From Corynebacterium glucuronolyticum DSM 44120 (GTDB lineage Bacteria; Actinomycetota; Actinomycetes; Mycobacteriales; Mycobacteriaceae), in the NCBI RefSeq assembly GCF_030440595.1, contig NZ_CP047452.1:2232001-2296000 (forward strand): 64,000 bases of DNA, read 5' to 3'. The position numbers and the translations under genes are program-made. Position 1 is the first letter of the stretch; the number at the start of each line of letters is the position of its first letter. Below the pieces are notes generated by a model, which saw nothing but the letters and a program-made list of their open reading frames with translations, did no database searches and had not been told where the DNA came from. This document shows positions 17,170 through 30,120 of this stretch, piece after piece.

Positions 17170-18007
17170 ACCTCGGCCCCGGGCGGATCGGCCACGCCTT
17201 TTCTATATTCCGTAATTGCGCAAGCGGAAAAGGCCTCTTCGCATTCCGCCTCAGGACAGCGCGCAGATTATCCACCCATGCCGGATCCCTAAAACCGTTC
17301 TTATCCAGGCGAAAAGCATTGATGCCCAGCGTCCCCAGTTCATGCTGACGTTCCATATCATCCTGCGCCGCATCAGCCGGGGCCACACCATGCAAACCCC
17401 TATATTTCCCCTGGCCGTCATACTCCACAGCCACAGACTCATCACGGAACAACAAATCCGGCCGCGCTATGAACCTTCCCGTTACATCCAGCACCTTCGG
17501 CTGAACCAGCGGCGCAGGAAAATCATTCACATACAGCTCCAACCGCACCAACGACTCCCGCACCGACTCCGCGCCCGGATGGGAAAGAAAACACGCAATC
17601 CGCGCAGCCTTCGTTCCGCGCAGACGCCCCTCCTGCTCACCTAGCAAACGAAGAACCTCATCCCAGTTCACCAGGTTCCGCCGTCGCGCATCATCCATCG
17701 CAACTACCGCTTCCCGTACACCGTGCCACCGGGCAATATCCAGCAACGCCGTGGCTAGGCTGCACTCCAAATACGGAGGCTCCTCATTCTGGAGAACCTC
17801 CCGCGTCCCCAGAGCCCCCAACCTATGCACTACGGTCTCCCCAGGTGTCTGTCCTTTCGAACCATGACACCGCAAAAACTCTATCTCCGCAGGTGGGGTG
17901 AGAAGCGCCACCGAGGACCGCTCGGCCACGGACTTCCCCGCCAGGATCAAACCCGGGAACTTCTTCGACAGCGACTCCGCCGTAAGATCGCGACGAAGCT
18001 TCTCCAT
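17159..18007 (-). CDS. Nuclease-like (DUF559 / Vsr-fold type) protein
   Basis: About 282 residues. The C-terminal half carries ARPDLLFRDESVAVEYDGQGKYRG, similar to the Asp...Glu catalytic strands of very-short-patch and DUF559 nucleases; the N-terminal half resembles AbiEi-like proteins, common in actinobacteria. GTG 18163 gives a longer frame, but ATG 18007 has GGGAGAAG upstream and was chosen. It is the intact relative of the interrupted gene at 6599-7516. Function is unknown: a defence or mismatch-repair-like role is possible, and no toxin-antitoxin partner is adjacent. A 115-bp tandem repeat array lies upstream. Confidence 0.65.
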   Translation of the reverse strand: MEKLRRDLTAESLSKKFPGLILAGKSVAERSSVALLTPPAEIEFLRCHGSKGQTPGETVVHRLGALGTREVLQNEEPPYLECSLATALLDIARWHGVREAVVAMDDARRRNLVNWDEVLRLLGEQEGRLRGTKAARIACFLSHPGAESVRESLVRLELYVNDFPAPLVQPKVLDVTGRFIARPDLLFRDESVAVEYDGQGKYRGLHGVAPADAAQDDMERQHELGTLGINAFRLDKNGFRDPAWVDNLRAVLRRNAKRPFPLAQLRNIEKAWPIRPGPRFRI

Positions 18008-18661
18008 ACGTCTTTTCTTCTCCCAACTGTTTTCTGCCTGCTCATAAAACGGCACCCCCTGATAATGCACAATTCCCTCCCAGGTCCTCCCGATGTTTTC
18101 TCTTTTTCCAAAGTTAAACACATTCCGGGGAGTTCCGCTGTGCAAGGTGTGGTTTTTCGGCACGGCTGGCTGGGTCTGCGGGGTTTGGGTGCACGGGTTT
18201 GGGTGCGCGGGGTTTGGGTGCGCGGAACCCGCGTGCTCGGGATCGCTAACTCGACAAATCCCCCCAAAACCGACCCAATTACGCAGTTAAGGGATCTAGC
18301 CGTACGCGCAAGCCCGAGCCTGCACACCACCTACACCACGCACACCCCAGCCCAGGATCGCTAACTCAACAAATCCCCCCAAAACCGACCCAATTACGCA
18401 GTTAAGGGATCCAGCCATACGCGCAAGCCCGAGCCCGCACACCACCCACACCATGCACACCCCAACCCAGGATCGCTAACTCAACAAATCCCCCCAAAAC
18501 CGACCCAATTACACAGTTAAGGGATCCAGCCATACGCGCAAGCCCGAGCCCGCACACCACCCACACCATGCACACCCCAACCCAGGATCGCTAACTCAAC
18601 AAATCCCCCCAAAACCGACCCAATTACGCAGTTAAGGGATCTAGCCGGGAGGGAAAAGCTC
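18008..18661. other. 654-bp gene-free region with minisatellites
   Basis: No convincing gene is present. The proximal part (18170-18240) has three imperfect copies of GGTTTGGGTGCGCGG; the rest (18241-18645) is the 115-bp tandem repeat array. It separates the nuclease-like gene from the shortened GntP permease. No terminator was recognised here. Confidence 0.6.
18241..18645. repeat. 115-bp tandem repeat array, about 3.5 copies
   Basis: Units start at 18241, 18356, 18471 and 18586, each with GATCGCTAACTC followed by AACAAATCCCCCC (first copy GACAAATCCCCCC), an ACCGACCCAATTAC segment and CAGTTAAGGGATC. The fourth is cut after about 60 bp. Copies differ at only a few sites. The period is not a multiple of three and no frame stays open across it, so it is not coding. 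Unit ends (GATCGCTAAC and GTTAAGGGATC) form an imperfect inverted repeat. Confidence 0.9.
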
Positions 18662-19828
18662 CTACACGAATACGGAGATGCCCATCACAACCACGAGGCC
18701 GACGATGGAGTTGCAGAGCTGGAGGAGACCCCACGTCTTGAGAGTGTCCTTGACGGAGAGGTCGAAGTATCCCTTGAACAGCCAGAAGGAGGCATCGTTG
18801 ACGTGGGTGAAAGTGTTGGAACCGGCAGCCGTGGCGACGACAAGGAGGGCAGGGTTCGCGGCGGTAATGGTGCCCGTCACCGGATCCATGAGCGCTGCGG
18901 AGATGATGCCAGTGGCGGTCATGGCAGAAACCACGCCTTGGCCGGTGGCAAGGCGGATGAGGACGGTAATTGCCCAGGCCATGATGTAGGGCGAGATGCT
19001 CGTCGCGGTCATGAGGGAGCCGATGAAGCTCACCCACTCGTAGGCAGCAGAATCCTCGCTGATGAAGGCCTTGGTGATCGTGGCGGAGATCATCACGATT
19101 GCGGGGATGAGGGGGACGAATAGGGAGAGGGCGAAGCTTGGGCGCTGGTCGGCGGGGATGTCCTCGTCGGGACGCATGAGTTTGGGGACGGGGCGGTCGA
19201 GGTAGCCGAGGAAGCGGGGCAGCACCCAGCCGGTGATGATGACGGTGGGGATGGCGACGATGAGGGCGTAGATGTAGACCATGCCGGTGTCGGCACCGTA
19301 GGCGTCGACAAGAGCGACGGGGCCAGGCTGTGGCGGGAAGAGGGAGTGCGCCGTGGTGGTGGCGGCCACTGCGGGAATTGCGATCTTGAGGAACGGGACC
19401 TTGGCTTCCACCGCGACGGCGATGATGAGCGGGGCGAGGATGATGAAGGCGACCTCGTAGAACATCGCCAGGCCGAAGACGAGGCCGACGATGACCATGG
19501 CCACCTTGACCTTGCCTACGCCGAATTTCTCGATGAGGGTGTCGGCAAGCCGGGTGGCGGCACCGGAGTCCACCATGAGTTTGCCGATCACTGCGCCGAA
19601 GACGACGATGATTGCCAGCGAGCCGAGGGTGGAGCCGAATCCGGTTTGGATTGTCTCCAAGAGCTCCGCCGGCCCCATTCGCTCCAGGAAGCCGATCGTC
19701 AGAGCCGCAATGAGGAGCGACACCATGGCGTTGACCTTGAATTTCATGTTGAGCACCAGCATGAGAGCGATGCCAAGTACGACCCCCATAATGTGCATAT
19801 TTTGGACCATATGTAGTTCCGGCGACAT
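18662..19828 (-). CDS. GntP family gluconate/sugar-acid permease, internally shortened
   Basis: A 388-residue membrane protein of the GntP family, with the C-terminal signature [25 protein letters not shown] and the QPGPVALV motif. The full-length relative at 30121-31488 has 455 residues. By eye, the 67-residue difference lies in one place, between [11 protein letters not shown] and [19 protein letters not shown], where the relative has about two membrane helices plus GAGGGFKQTLVDSG. It diverges from uxaC and shares its promoter region, suggesting hexuronate or gluconate uptake. Whether it is still active is unclear. Confidence 0.8.
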   Translation of the reverse strand: MSPELHMVQNMHIMGVVLGIALMLVLNMKFKVNAMVSLLIAALTIGFLERMGPAELLETIQTGFGSTLGSLAIIVVFGAVIGKLMVDSGAATRLADTLIEKFGVGKVKVAMVIVGLVFGLAMFYEVAFIILAPLIIAVAVEAKVPFLKIAIPAVAATTTAHSLFPPQPGPVALVDAYGADTGMVYIYALIVAIPTVIITGWVLPRFLGYLDRPVPKLMRPDEDIPADQRPSFALSLFVPLIPAIVMISATITKAFISEDSAAYEWVSFIGSLMTATSISPYIMAWAITVLIRLATGQGVVSAMTATGIISAALMDPVTGTITAANPALLVVATAAGSNTFTHVNDASFWLFKGYFDLSVKDTLKTWGLLQLCNSIVGLVVVMGISVFV

Positions 19829-19890
19829 AAAGAAACGACCTTTGTGTTATTTCTGCAGGTCAAAATATTTCAGTGACTTGAGCCACACAG

Positions 19891-19906
19891 CAACTGTTGG
19901 CAACTA
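19891..19906 (+). promoter_or_regulatory. Shared operator-like element upstream of uxaC
   Basis: CAACTGTTGGCAACTA lies 37 bp before the uxaC ATG, in the divergent promoter shared with the GntP-type permease. The element CAACTTCTGGCAACAA occurs at exactly the same distance from manD. A TTGGCAA-centred dyad is visible. It is followed by a 15-bp palindrome, CGCGGCTATGCCGCG (19907-19921). The binding regulator is not identified. Confidence 0.5.
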
Positions 19907-19943
19907 CGCGGCTATGCCGCGTTCTCCCAGCTAGGTTGAAGGC

Positions 19944-21349
19944 ATGAACACGCATCCCGCATACAATCCTGATCGCCTGTTCCCCGCAGATCCGGGGACG
20001 CGCGACATTGCCCGACGCCTGTACCTTTACGTGGAGGATATGCCCATCGTGAGCCCGCACGGACACCTGGACCCGCAGATGTTCGTCGACAACACGGCGT
20101 TCCCGAACCCCACCAAGCTTTTGATCAGCCCCGATCACTACCTCACCCGCGTGCTGCACTCCGCCGGCATCGACATGGAGGAACTCCAAGTCGGTGGGCA
20201 CGAAGGCAAGGGTCCGCGACACGCCTGGCGCCTGTTCTGCGAGAACTGGGACCTCTACGCCGGCACCGCCACGGGGTACTGGGTCGAGCAGGAGTTTGCC
20301 CACGTCTTCGGCATTGATCCCTCCCGGATCTGCTCGGAGCAGGCAGATTCGCTTTACGACGATCTCAGCGAGGTTCTGGCTCAGCCCGACTTCCGCCCGC
20401 GCGAGCTCGCAGACACATTTAAGCTCGACGTCCTGGCCACCACCGACGATCCGCTCGATGACCTCGAGGCACACGCCACCCTGCGCACCGATGCTTCCTT
20501 CACCCCGCGCGTGCTCCCCACGTTCCGCCCCGATGCCTACACCAAGATGTACAACCCGGGTTTCAAGGGGAACGTCGAAAAGCTCATCGATACTGCGGGC
20601 GACGGAAAGACCGGCTACGAGGGCTACCTGCAGGCCATGCGGAACCGCCGCCAGTACTTCATCGACCACGGTGCAGTGAGCACCGACCACGGCATCCACA
20701 ACTGCCAAACCCAGCCACTTTCTGCTGCTGGGGCGCAGGAACTGCTGGATAAGGGGATGCGCGGCGAAGCCACCTTCGAGGAGGCACTGGCCTTCGAGGG
20801 GAACATGACCTACCGCTTCGCGGAGATGAGCCAGGACGACGGCCTCGTCATGACGATCCACCCCGGCGTCTACCGCAACAGCTCGCCTTCGGCGCTAAAG
20901 AAGTTTGGCCCCGACACCGGCCACGATGTCCCCTTCGCACTGGACTACATCAACGGCCTGCAGCCGCTGCTCGCGGACTTCGGCGAGAACCCGGACTTCC
21001 ACTTCGTCATGTTCACCATGGACGAGACGGCATTCTCCCGCGAGATCGCCCCAATCGCCGGCTACTACCCCGCCGCCTACGTGGGCGCGCCGTGGTGGTT
21101 CATCGACGAGATCGATGCCATGAAACGCTTCCGCGCCGCCACGACCGGCACGACAGGATTCTCCCGCTATTCGGGATTCATTGATGATACCCGCGCCTAC
21201 TGCTCCATCCCCGCACGTCACGATACGTCGCGCCGCGTGGAGGCAGGCTACCTCGCACGTCTCGTTGCCGAGCACCGCCTGACGGAGGATCGTGCAGCGG
21301 ACATCATCGTAGACCTTATTGACAATTCACCCAGGAGGGTATTCAAGCT

Positions 21350-21353
<4 letters not shown>
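19944..21353 (+). CDS. uxaC: Glucuronate (uronate) isomerase
   Basis: A 469-residue amidohydrolase-fold enzyme that isomerises D-glucuronate to D-fructuronate. The metal-binding SPHGHLDPQMF near residue 36, TTDDPLDDL, VLPTFRPDAY, TDHGIHNCQTQP and the C-terminal ARHDTSRRVEAGYLA region are all characteristic of UxaC. GAAGG precedes the ATG. It opens the uxaC-uxuB-uidA-transporter operon, with 4-bp overlap to the next gene. Confidence 0.95.
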
Positions 21354-26262
<4,909 letters not shown>

Positions 26263-26280
26263 CGGCTAGTACGCGTCACA

Positions 26281-26304
26281 AGGGCACCTTCGGGTGCCCT
26301 TTTC
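26281..26304 (+). terminator. Terminator after the glucuronide operon
   Basis: An 8-bp stem AGGGCACC / GGTGCCCT with a TTCG tetraloop, followed by TTTCTT. Confidence 0.85.
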
Positions 26305-26418
26305 TTATCCGCTCAACCTTCTGCCCGAGCCTCAACTCGACCAGAGCTGGACGAATACTGAGCACGAATACTAGGCACGTTGAGCCTAGGTTACAGCTTT
26401 TCACCTACACTTGGGCAC

Positions 26419-26868
26419 ATGACGAAACGACTTGAACAGGGCGATCCCGCCCCCACCTTTACCCTGGCCGACGCTACCGGAAAGGACGTGAGCCTGCCCA
26501 AGAAAGGCACGGTCATCGTGTACTTCTACCCGCGCGCCAACACCCCAGGGTGCACGACGGAGGCCTGCGACTTTCGCGACAACATCGAGTCCTTGGGGCT
26601 GCCGGTCTACGGCATCTCACCCGATAAGCCGGAAAAGCTTGCGAAGTTTATCAATGACCACGGCCTGAACTTCACGCTACTGTCCGATCCGGACCACGAG
26701 GTGGCCACCGCGTACGGCGCATATGGCGAAAAGAACAACTACGGCAAGAAGACGATGGGCATCATCCGCTCCACGTTCTACGTGGTTGACGGCGTGATCG
26801 AACACGCCTGGTACAACGTGCGGGCCAAGGGTCACGTGGACCGCGTCCGCCGCGATCTGGGCCTGTGA
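26419..26868 (+). CDS. bcp: Thioredoxin-dependent thiol peroxidase (peroxiredoxin Q/BCP)
   Basis: A 149-residue peroxiredoxin. The active-site segment YPRANTPGCTTEACDF holds the peroxidatic Cys and a resolving Cys five residues later, as in the BCP subfamily. Arg needed for catalysis appears in GIIRSTFYV. ATG 26419 was chosen over a farther upstream codon because it begins the normal BCP N-terminus (LEQGDPAPTFTL). It reduces hydroperoxides with thioredoxin. It stands alone between the glucuronide operon and manD. Confidence 0.93.
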   Translation: MTKRLEQGDPAPTFTLADATGKDVSLPKKGTVIVYFYPRANTPGCTTEACDFRDNIESLGLPVYGISPDKPEKLAKFINDHGLNFTLLSDPDHEVATAYGAYGEKNNYGKKTMGIIRSTFYVVDGVIEHAWYNVRAKGHVDRVRRDLGL

Positions 26869-26884
26869 CAACTTCTGGCAACAA
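26869..26884 (+). promoter_or_regulatory. Shared operator-like element upstream of manD
   Basis: CAACTTCTGGCAACAA begins directly after the bcp stop and ends 37 bp before the manD ATG, matching the uxaC element at 13 of 16 positions and at the same distance. It suggests common control of uxaC-uxuB-uidA-transporter and manD-gntK. Confidence 0.5.
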
Positions 26885-26921
26885 CTAGATTAGCGGGCAC
26901 GTTCCGGGCGAAACTGGAGAC

Positions 26922-28151
26922 ATGAAGATCACGAAAGCCGACGTGTACGTATTCTCCACGTCCCGTAACTTTGTCACCCTCCGCCTCGAAACCGAGGACG
27001 GTGTCGTCGGTGTAGGCGACGCCACCCTCAACGGCCGTGAGCTCGCCGTCGCGCACTACCTCAAGGATCACGTGTGCCAGCTGCTCGTCGGCCGCGATGC
27101 CCAGAACATCGAAGACACCTGGCAGTTCCTCTACCGCTCCTGCTACTGGCGCCGTGGCCCCGTCACGATGGCCGCCATCGCCGCCGTGGACATGGCCCTG
27201 TGGGACATCAAGGGCAAGGTCGCCAACATGCCGGTCTACCAGCTGCTCGGTGGTGCCTGCCGCAAGGGCGCTCGCGCCTACGGCCACGCTTCCGGCACCG
27301 ATCTGGAGAGCCTGTTCGACTCCATCCGCTACGAGATGGACCTCGGCTACACCATGATCCGCGTCCAGACATCCGTGCCGGGCATCAACAAGCTGTACGG
27401 CGTTGCCGCTCAGGATCAGTCCTCCGGCATGCGCTACGACTTCGAGCCCGCCAACCGTGGCGATTGGCCCGTCGAGGAGGACTGGGACTCCGCCGCCTAC
27501 ATGCGCCACGTTCCCACCGTTTTCGAGGCCGTGCGCAACGAGTTCGGCCCGGAGCTGCCCCTCCTGCACGATGGCCACAACCGCCTCACCCCGCGTGAGG
27601 CCGCACAGTTTGCCAAGTCCCTCGAGCCGTACAATCTGTTCTGGCTGGAGGATGTCACCCTCGGCGAGAACCAGGAGAACCTCCGCTACGTGCGCCAGCA
27701 GTCCACCACCCCGCTGGCCATCGGCGAGGTGTTCAACTCGGTGTACGACATCAAGGATCTCATTGACAATCAGCTCATTGACTACGTCCGCTGCGCCACC
27801 ACCCACTTCGGCGGCATCACCCCGCTGAAGAAGGTCATGGCACAGGCCGAGCCGTACCAGATCAAGTCTGGCTTCCACGGACCTACGGACGTGTCCCCCA
27901 TCGGCTTCGCCGCCGAGCTGCACCTGGACATCAACATCCACAACTACGGCGCACAGGAGTACATGACGCACTCCAAGGAAACCCTCGAGGTCTTCGAGAC
28001 GTCCATGACCTTCGAAAACGGCTTCCTGCACCCGGGTGACAAGCCCGGCCTCGGCGTGGAATTCCACCCGGAGATCGCCGAGAAGTTCCCCTACGAGCAG
28101 GCGTACCTTCCCTACAACAGGCTTGCCGACGGGACGGTGCACAACTGGTAA
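26922..28151 (+). CDS. manD: D-mannonate dehydratase (enolase superfamily ManD)
   Basis: A 409-residue enolase-superfamily enzyme converting D-mannonate to 2-keto-3-deoxygluconate. The capping domain start (ITKADVYVFSTSRNFVTLRL), AVDMALWDIKGK, YGHASG, LLHDGHNRLTPREA, FWLEDVTLGENQE and the C-terminal FHGPTDVSP with catalytic His match the ManD/RspA group. Some members instead act on gluconate or are nearly inactive, so exact substrate is inferred from operon regulation. It replaces UxuA, completing glucuronate to KDG. It overlaps gntK by 1 bp. Confidence 0.9.
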   Translation: MKITKADVYVFSTSRNFVTLRLETEDGVVGVGDATLNGRELAVAHYLKDHVCQLLVGRDAQNIEDTWQFLYRSCYWRRGPVTMAAIAAVDMALWDIKGKVANMPVYQLLGGACRKGARAYGHASGTDLESLFDSIRYEMDLGYTMIRVQTSVPGINKLYGVAAQDQSSGMRYDFEPANRGDWPVEEDWDSAAYMRHVPTVFEAVRNEFGPELPLLHDGHNRLTPREAAQFAKSLEPYNLFWLEDVTLGENQENLRYVRQQSTTPLAIGEVFNSVYDIKDLIDNQLIDYVRCATTHFGGITPLKKVMAQAEPYQIKSGFHGPTDVSPIGFAAELHLDINIHNYGAQEYMTHSKETLEVFETSMTFENGFLHPGDKPGLGVEFHPEIAEKFPYEQAYLPYNRLADGTVHNW

Positions 28152-28630
28152 TGCACATCGTCGTCATGGGTGTGAGTGGCTGTGGGAAGTCAACTATCGG
28201 CCACGACCTCGCCGCCCGGCTAGGTATTGAGTACAAGGACGGAGACGAGCTGCACCCGAAGGAAAACATTGACAAGATGTCCTCGGGCATACCGCTCACC
28301 GACGAGGATCGAGCCCCCTGGCTCACGCTCGTCGGCGAGTGGCTGCACGAACGCGCAGACGGTGTCATCGCCTGCTCCGCTCTGAAGCGCTCCTACCGAG
28401 ACATCATCCGCGCGGCGGCCCCAGACACGTTCTTTGTGCACCTCCACGGGAGCTACACCGTGCACCTCTCACGGGTGACCTGTCGGGAGGGCCACTTCAT
28501 GCCCTCCTCTCTGCTGGACAGCCAGATGGCCACCCTCGAGATGCTTTGCGACGACGAGCCTGGCGTGCTCATCGACATCGACCAGCCCGTCGACGACATC
28601 GTTGAAGCCGCCTACCAGGCCGTACAGTAG
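28151..28630 (+). CDS. gntK: Gluconokinase
   Basis: A 159-residue P-loop kinase that phosphorylates gluconate to 6-phosphogluconate. Walker A GVSGCGKST lies near residue 7, followed by DGDELHPKENIDKMSSGIPLTDEDRAPWL (family signature; residues about 31-60) and ACSALKRSYRDIIR. The TAATG junction with manD overlaps by one base, so the two are coupled. Pairing a mannonate dehydratase with gluconokinase suggests gluconate as a co-substrate of the locus. A KDG kinase is not seen. Confidence 0.93.
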   Translation: MHIVVMGVSGCGKSTIGHDLAARLGIEYKDGDELHPKENIDKMSSGIPLTDEDRAPWLTLVGEWLHERADGVIACSALKRSYRDIIRAAAPDTFFVHLHGSYTVHLSRVTCREGHFMPSSLLDSQMATLEMLCDDEPGVLIDIDQPVDDIVEAAYQAVQ

Positions 28631-28638
28631 ACAAAAAG

Positions 28639-28666
28639 ATGCCCCGCTCACGCTGTGAGCGGGGCA
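28639..28666. terminator. Bidirectional terminator between gntK and DUF3618 gene
   Basis: A 12-bp stem (28639-28650 with 28655-28666). A T run is present on the minus strand after the stem (complement of 28633-28637), so it mainly ends the leftward DUF3618 operon and may also stop gntK. Confidence 0.8.
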
Positions 28667-28679
28667 TACGTCTATCTAC

Positions 28680-28955
28680 TTACTTATCCTCGAGCCACGC
28701 GGTGAGGCGCTTAATCTCCTTGCGCTTCTTCGAGGTTCGCGCAAGCGATGCGATAAGTCCCACGACAATGACGGCACCTGCTGCTGCGAGGATCGCCTGA
28801 ACCTGCGGTTCCTTTGCGCGGGCGGTGAGTTGAGCCTTCGTATCGTCGACAAGCGCCTCCGGCTTCGTGCGTGCCGCAAGCTGATCAAGAGTAGAAGCGA
28901 GGTGCGCGCGAGTGCGGTCGATGTCTGCCTGAATGTCATCGAGGGAACGAGCCAT
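28680..28955 (-). CDS. DUF3618 domain-containing membrane protein
   Basis: A 91-residue protein. It has a soluble N-terminal helix with the family pattern DDIQADIDRTRAHLASTLDQLAAR (residues 5-28), a membrane helix at about 55-72 and a basic C-terminal tail. AAGGA precedes the ATG. The family is common in actinobacteria and of unknown role. It is last in an operon that begins with another DUF3618 gene and has a DUF305 gene in the middle. Confidence 0.85.
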   Translation of the reverse strand: MARSLDDIQADIDRTRAHLASTLDQLAARTKPEALVDDTKAQLTARAKEPQVQAILAAAGAVIVVGLIASLARTSKKRKEIKRLTAWLEDK

Positions 28956-28997
28956 GAAAATAAATCCTTACATCACTTTTGTTTACGTTGTCTCAGT

Positions 28998-29585
28998 TTA
29001 CACAGGTTTCTCGCCCAGCAGAGACTGCATCTCATCCATCTCCGCGAGCTGCTGATCCTTCATGTGCTGCGCCAGCTCGCGCAGTGGCTCATAGCCGCCG
29101 TTTTTGACCAAGTTACCCAGCTCCTTGATGGCACCCTCGTGGTGAAGATACATAAGGCGCAGGAAGAGACGTTCCATGCCAGCACCCGTGGAGTTGCGCA
29201 ATTCGTCCATCTGCTGCTGGCTGATCATGCCCATGGAGAGGTGGTCGGCGTGGGAGCGCATAAGCTCCTGCTGATTCCACTCACTGGCGAGGTGGTTCAT
29301 GTATTCGATCTCACGGGACTGGGTTGTCTGGATCCGTTGCGCAAGATCCTTGGTCTCTGGGCTAATCGACGGATCCGCCAGGACCATATCCGACATGTCC
29401 ACCGCCTGCTGGTGGTGCGGCACCATGAGCGCAAGGAATAGCACGTCGACCATGTTGGCCTCGGCCGGCATCGAGCCGCTGCGCGTAAAGCCGGCGACCT
29501 CGGAGGGATTACCCTGCCCTGACATCTGCGCGCAGCCAGTGGCACAGGTCAACACAACGAGGGCAGTAGCTACGAGGCGTTTCAC
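28998..29585 (-). CDS. DUF305 domain-containing lipoprotein
   Basis: A 195-residue exported lipoprotein: the signal ends in CATGC (Cys about residue 18). The DUF305 ferritin-like helical fold follows, with FLALMVPHHQQAVDMSDMVL near residue 50 and LMYLHHEGAIKELGNL near 140; the paired His and Glu/Met residues are the proposed metal site in this family. Its start overlaps the stop of the upstream DUF3618 gene by 4 bp. A copper or metal-handling role is suggested in other bacteria but is not proven. Confidence 0.88.
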   Translation of the reverse strand: MKRLVATALVVLTCATGCAQMSGQGNPSEVAGFTRSGSMPAEANMVDVLFLALMVPHHQQAVDMSDMVLADPSISPETKDLAQRIQTTQSREIEYMNHLASEWNQQELMRSHADHLSMGMISQQQMDELRNSTGAGMERLFLRLMYLHHEGAIKELGNLVKNGGYEPLRELAQHMKDQQLAEMDEMQSLLGEKPV

Positions 29586-29872
29586 CTCAGCGCTTCACGG
29601 CGCGCTTGGATGAGCGACCGGAGCTTTTCCACCTGCTTCTTATCGCGCCTCTTCGTCACCACCGTGGCGACGATAACGACACCGAGAGCCGCCACCCCCA
29701 GGAGGATCTTCTTCTGGAAGTCCTCGTTTTTCACCTTCGCCTGCGCAAGCGATGCAAACTGCTGGCCGGCCTTCTTCGGTGAGGCCTCCTCGACCAGCTT
29801 GTCCAGCGTGCGGGCTAGTTCTTCGCGGTGACGGGCAATGTCGCGCTCAATATCGTGAATGTCTCGTGCCAT
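29582..29872 (-). CDS. DUF3618 domain-containing membrane protein, second copy
   Basis: A 96-residue protein with MARDIHDIERDIARHREEL at the N-terminus, a membrane helix at about 55-73 and a basic tail, paralogous to the gene at 28680-28955. Start ATG 29872 was chosen by similarity to that paralogue, which begins MARSLDDIQADIDRTRAHL. It opens the three-gene operon. Confidence 0.83.
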   Translation of the reverse strand: MARDIHDIERDIARHREELARTLDKLVEEASPKKAGQQFASLAQAKVKNEDFQKKILLGVAALGVVIVATVVTKRRDKKQVEKLRSLIQARREALR

Positions 29873-30120
29873 GCCTATCAGTATAGCGATGCACGGTTCA
29901 TTGACTGGAACAACTGCGTCCCCAATCAACGTTTGTCATTCCTTTAGCACGATGGGTGGTGCACCAACCGGCACCTCGGCCTGAAAAGGCGGCCCAGAGG
30001 CGCGAAATTATAATCACACCTAGGAACAAAACTCGCGAGAACGCAACCCGCGAGAACACAACTCACAAGAACACAAACCACGCGCATCTAAAAGCAAAAA
30101 CGCATAGGAAAGGAGCCGCT
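29873..30120. other. Divergent promoter region with three 15-bp repeats
   Basis: A 248-bp region between the DUF3618 operon and the full-length GntP gene. It holds three imperfect 15-bp direct repeats at 30034-30078 (CGCGAGAACGCAACC type). The frame is open through it in phase with the permease, so a longer N-terminus cannot be ruled out, but the translated sequence is unlike the family. Confidence 0.5.

Noticed and set aside
18008..18163. Longer N-terminus of the nuclease-like protein (GTG 18163)
   Set aside because: No ribosome site and unusual composition; ATG 18007 has GGGAGAAG upstream.
18241..18645. CRISPR array
   Set aside because: Units are 115 bp and contiguous with no unique spacers, and no cas genes are nearby.
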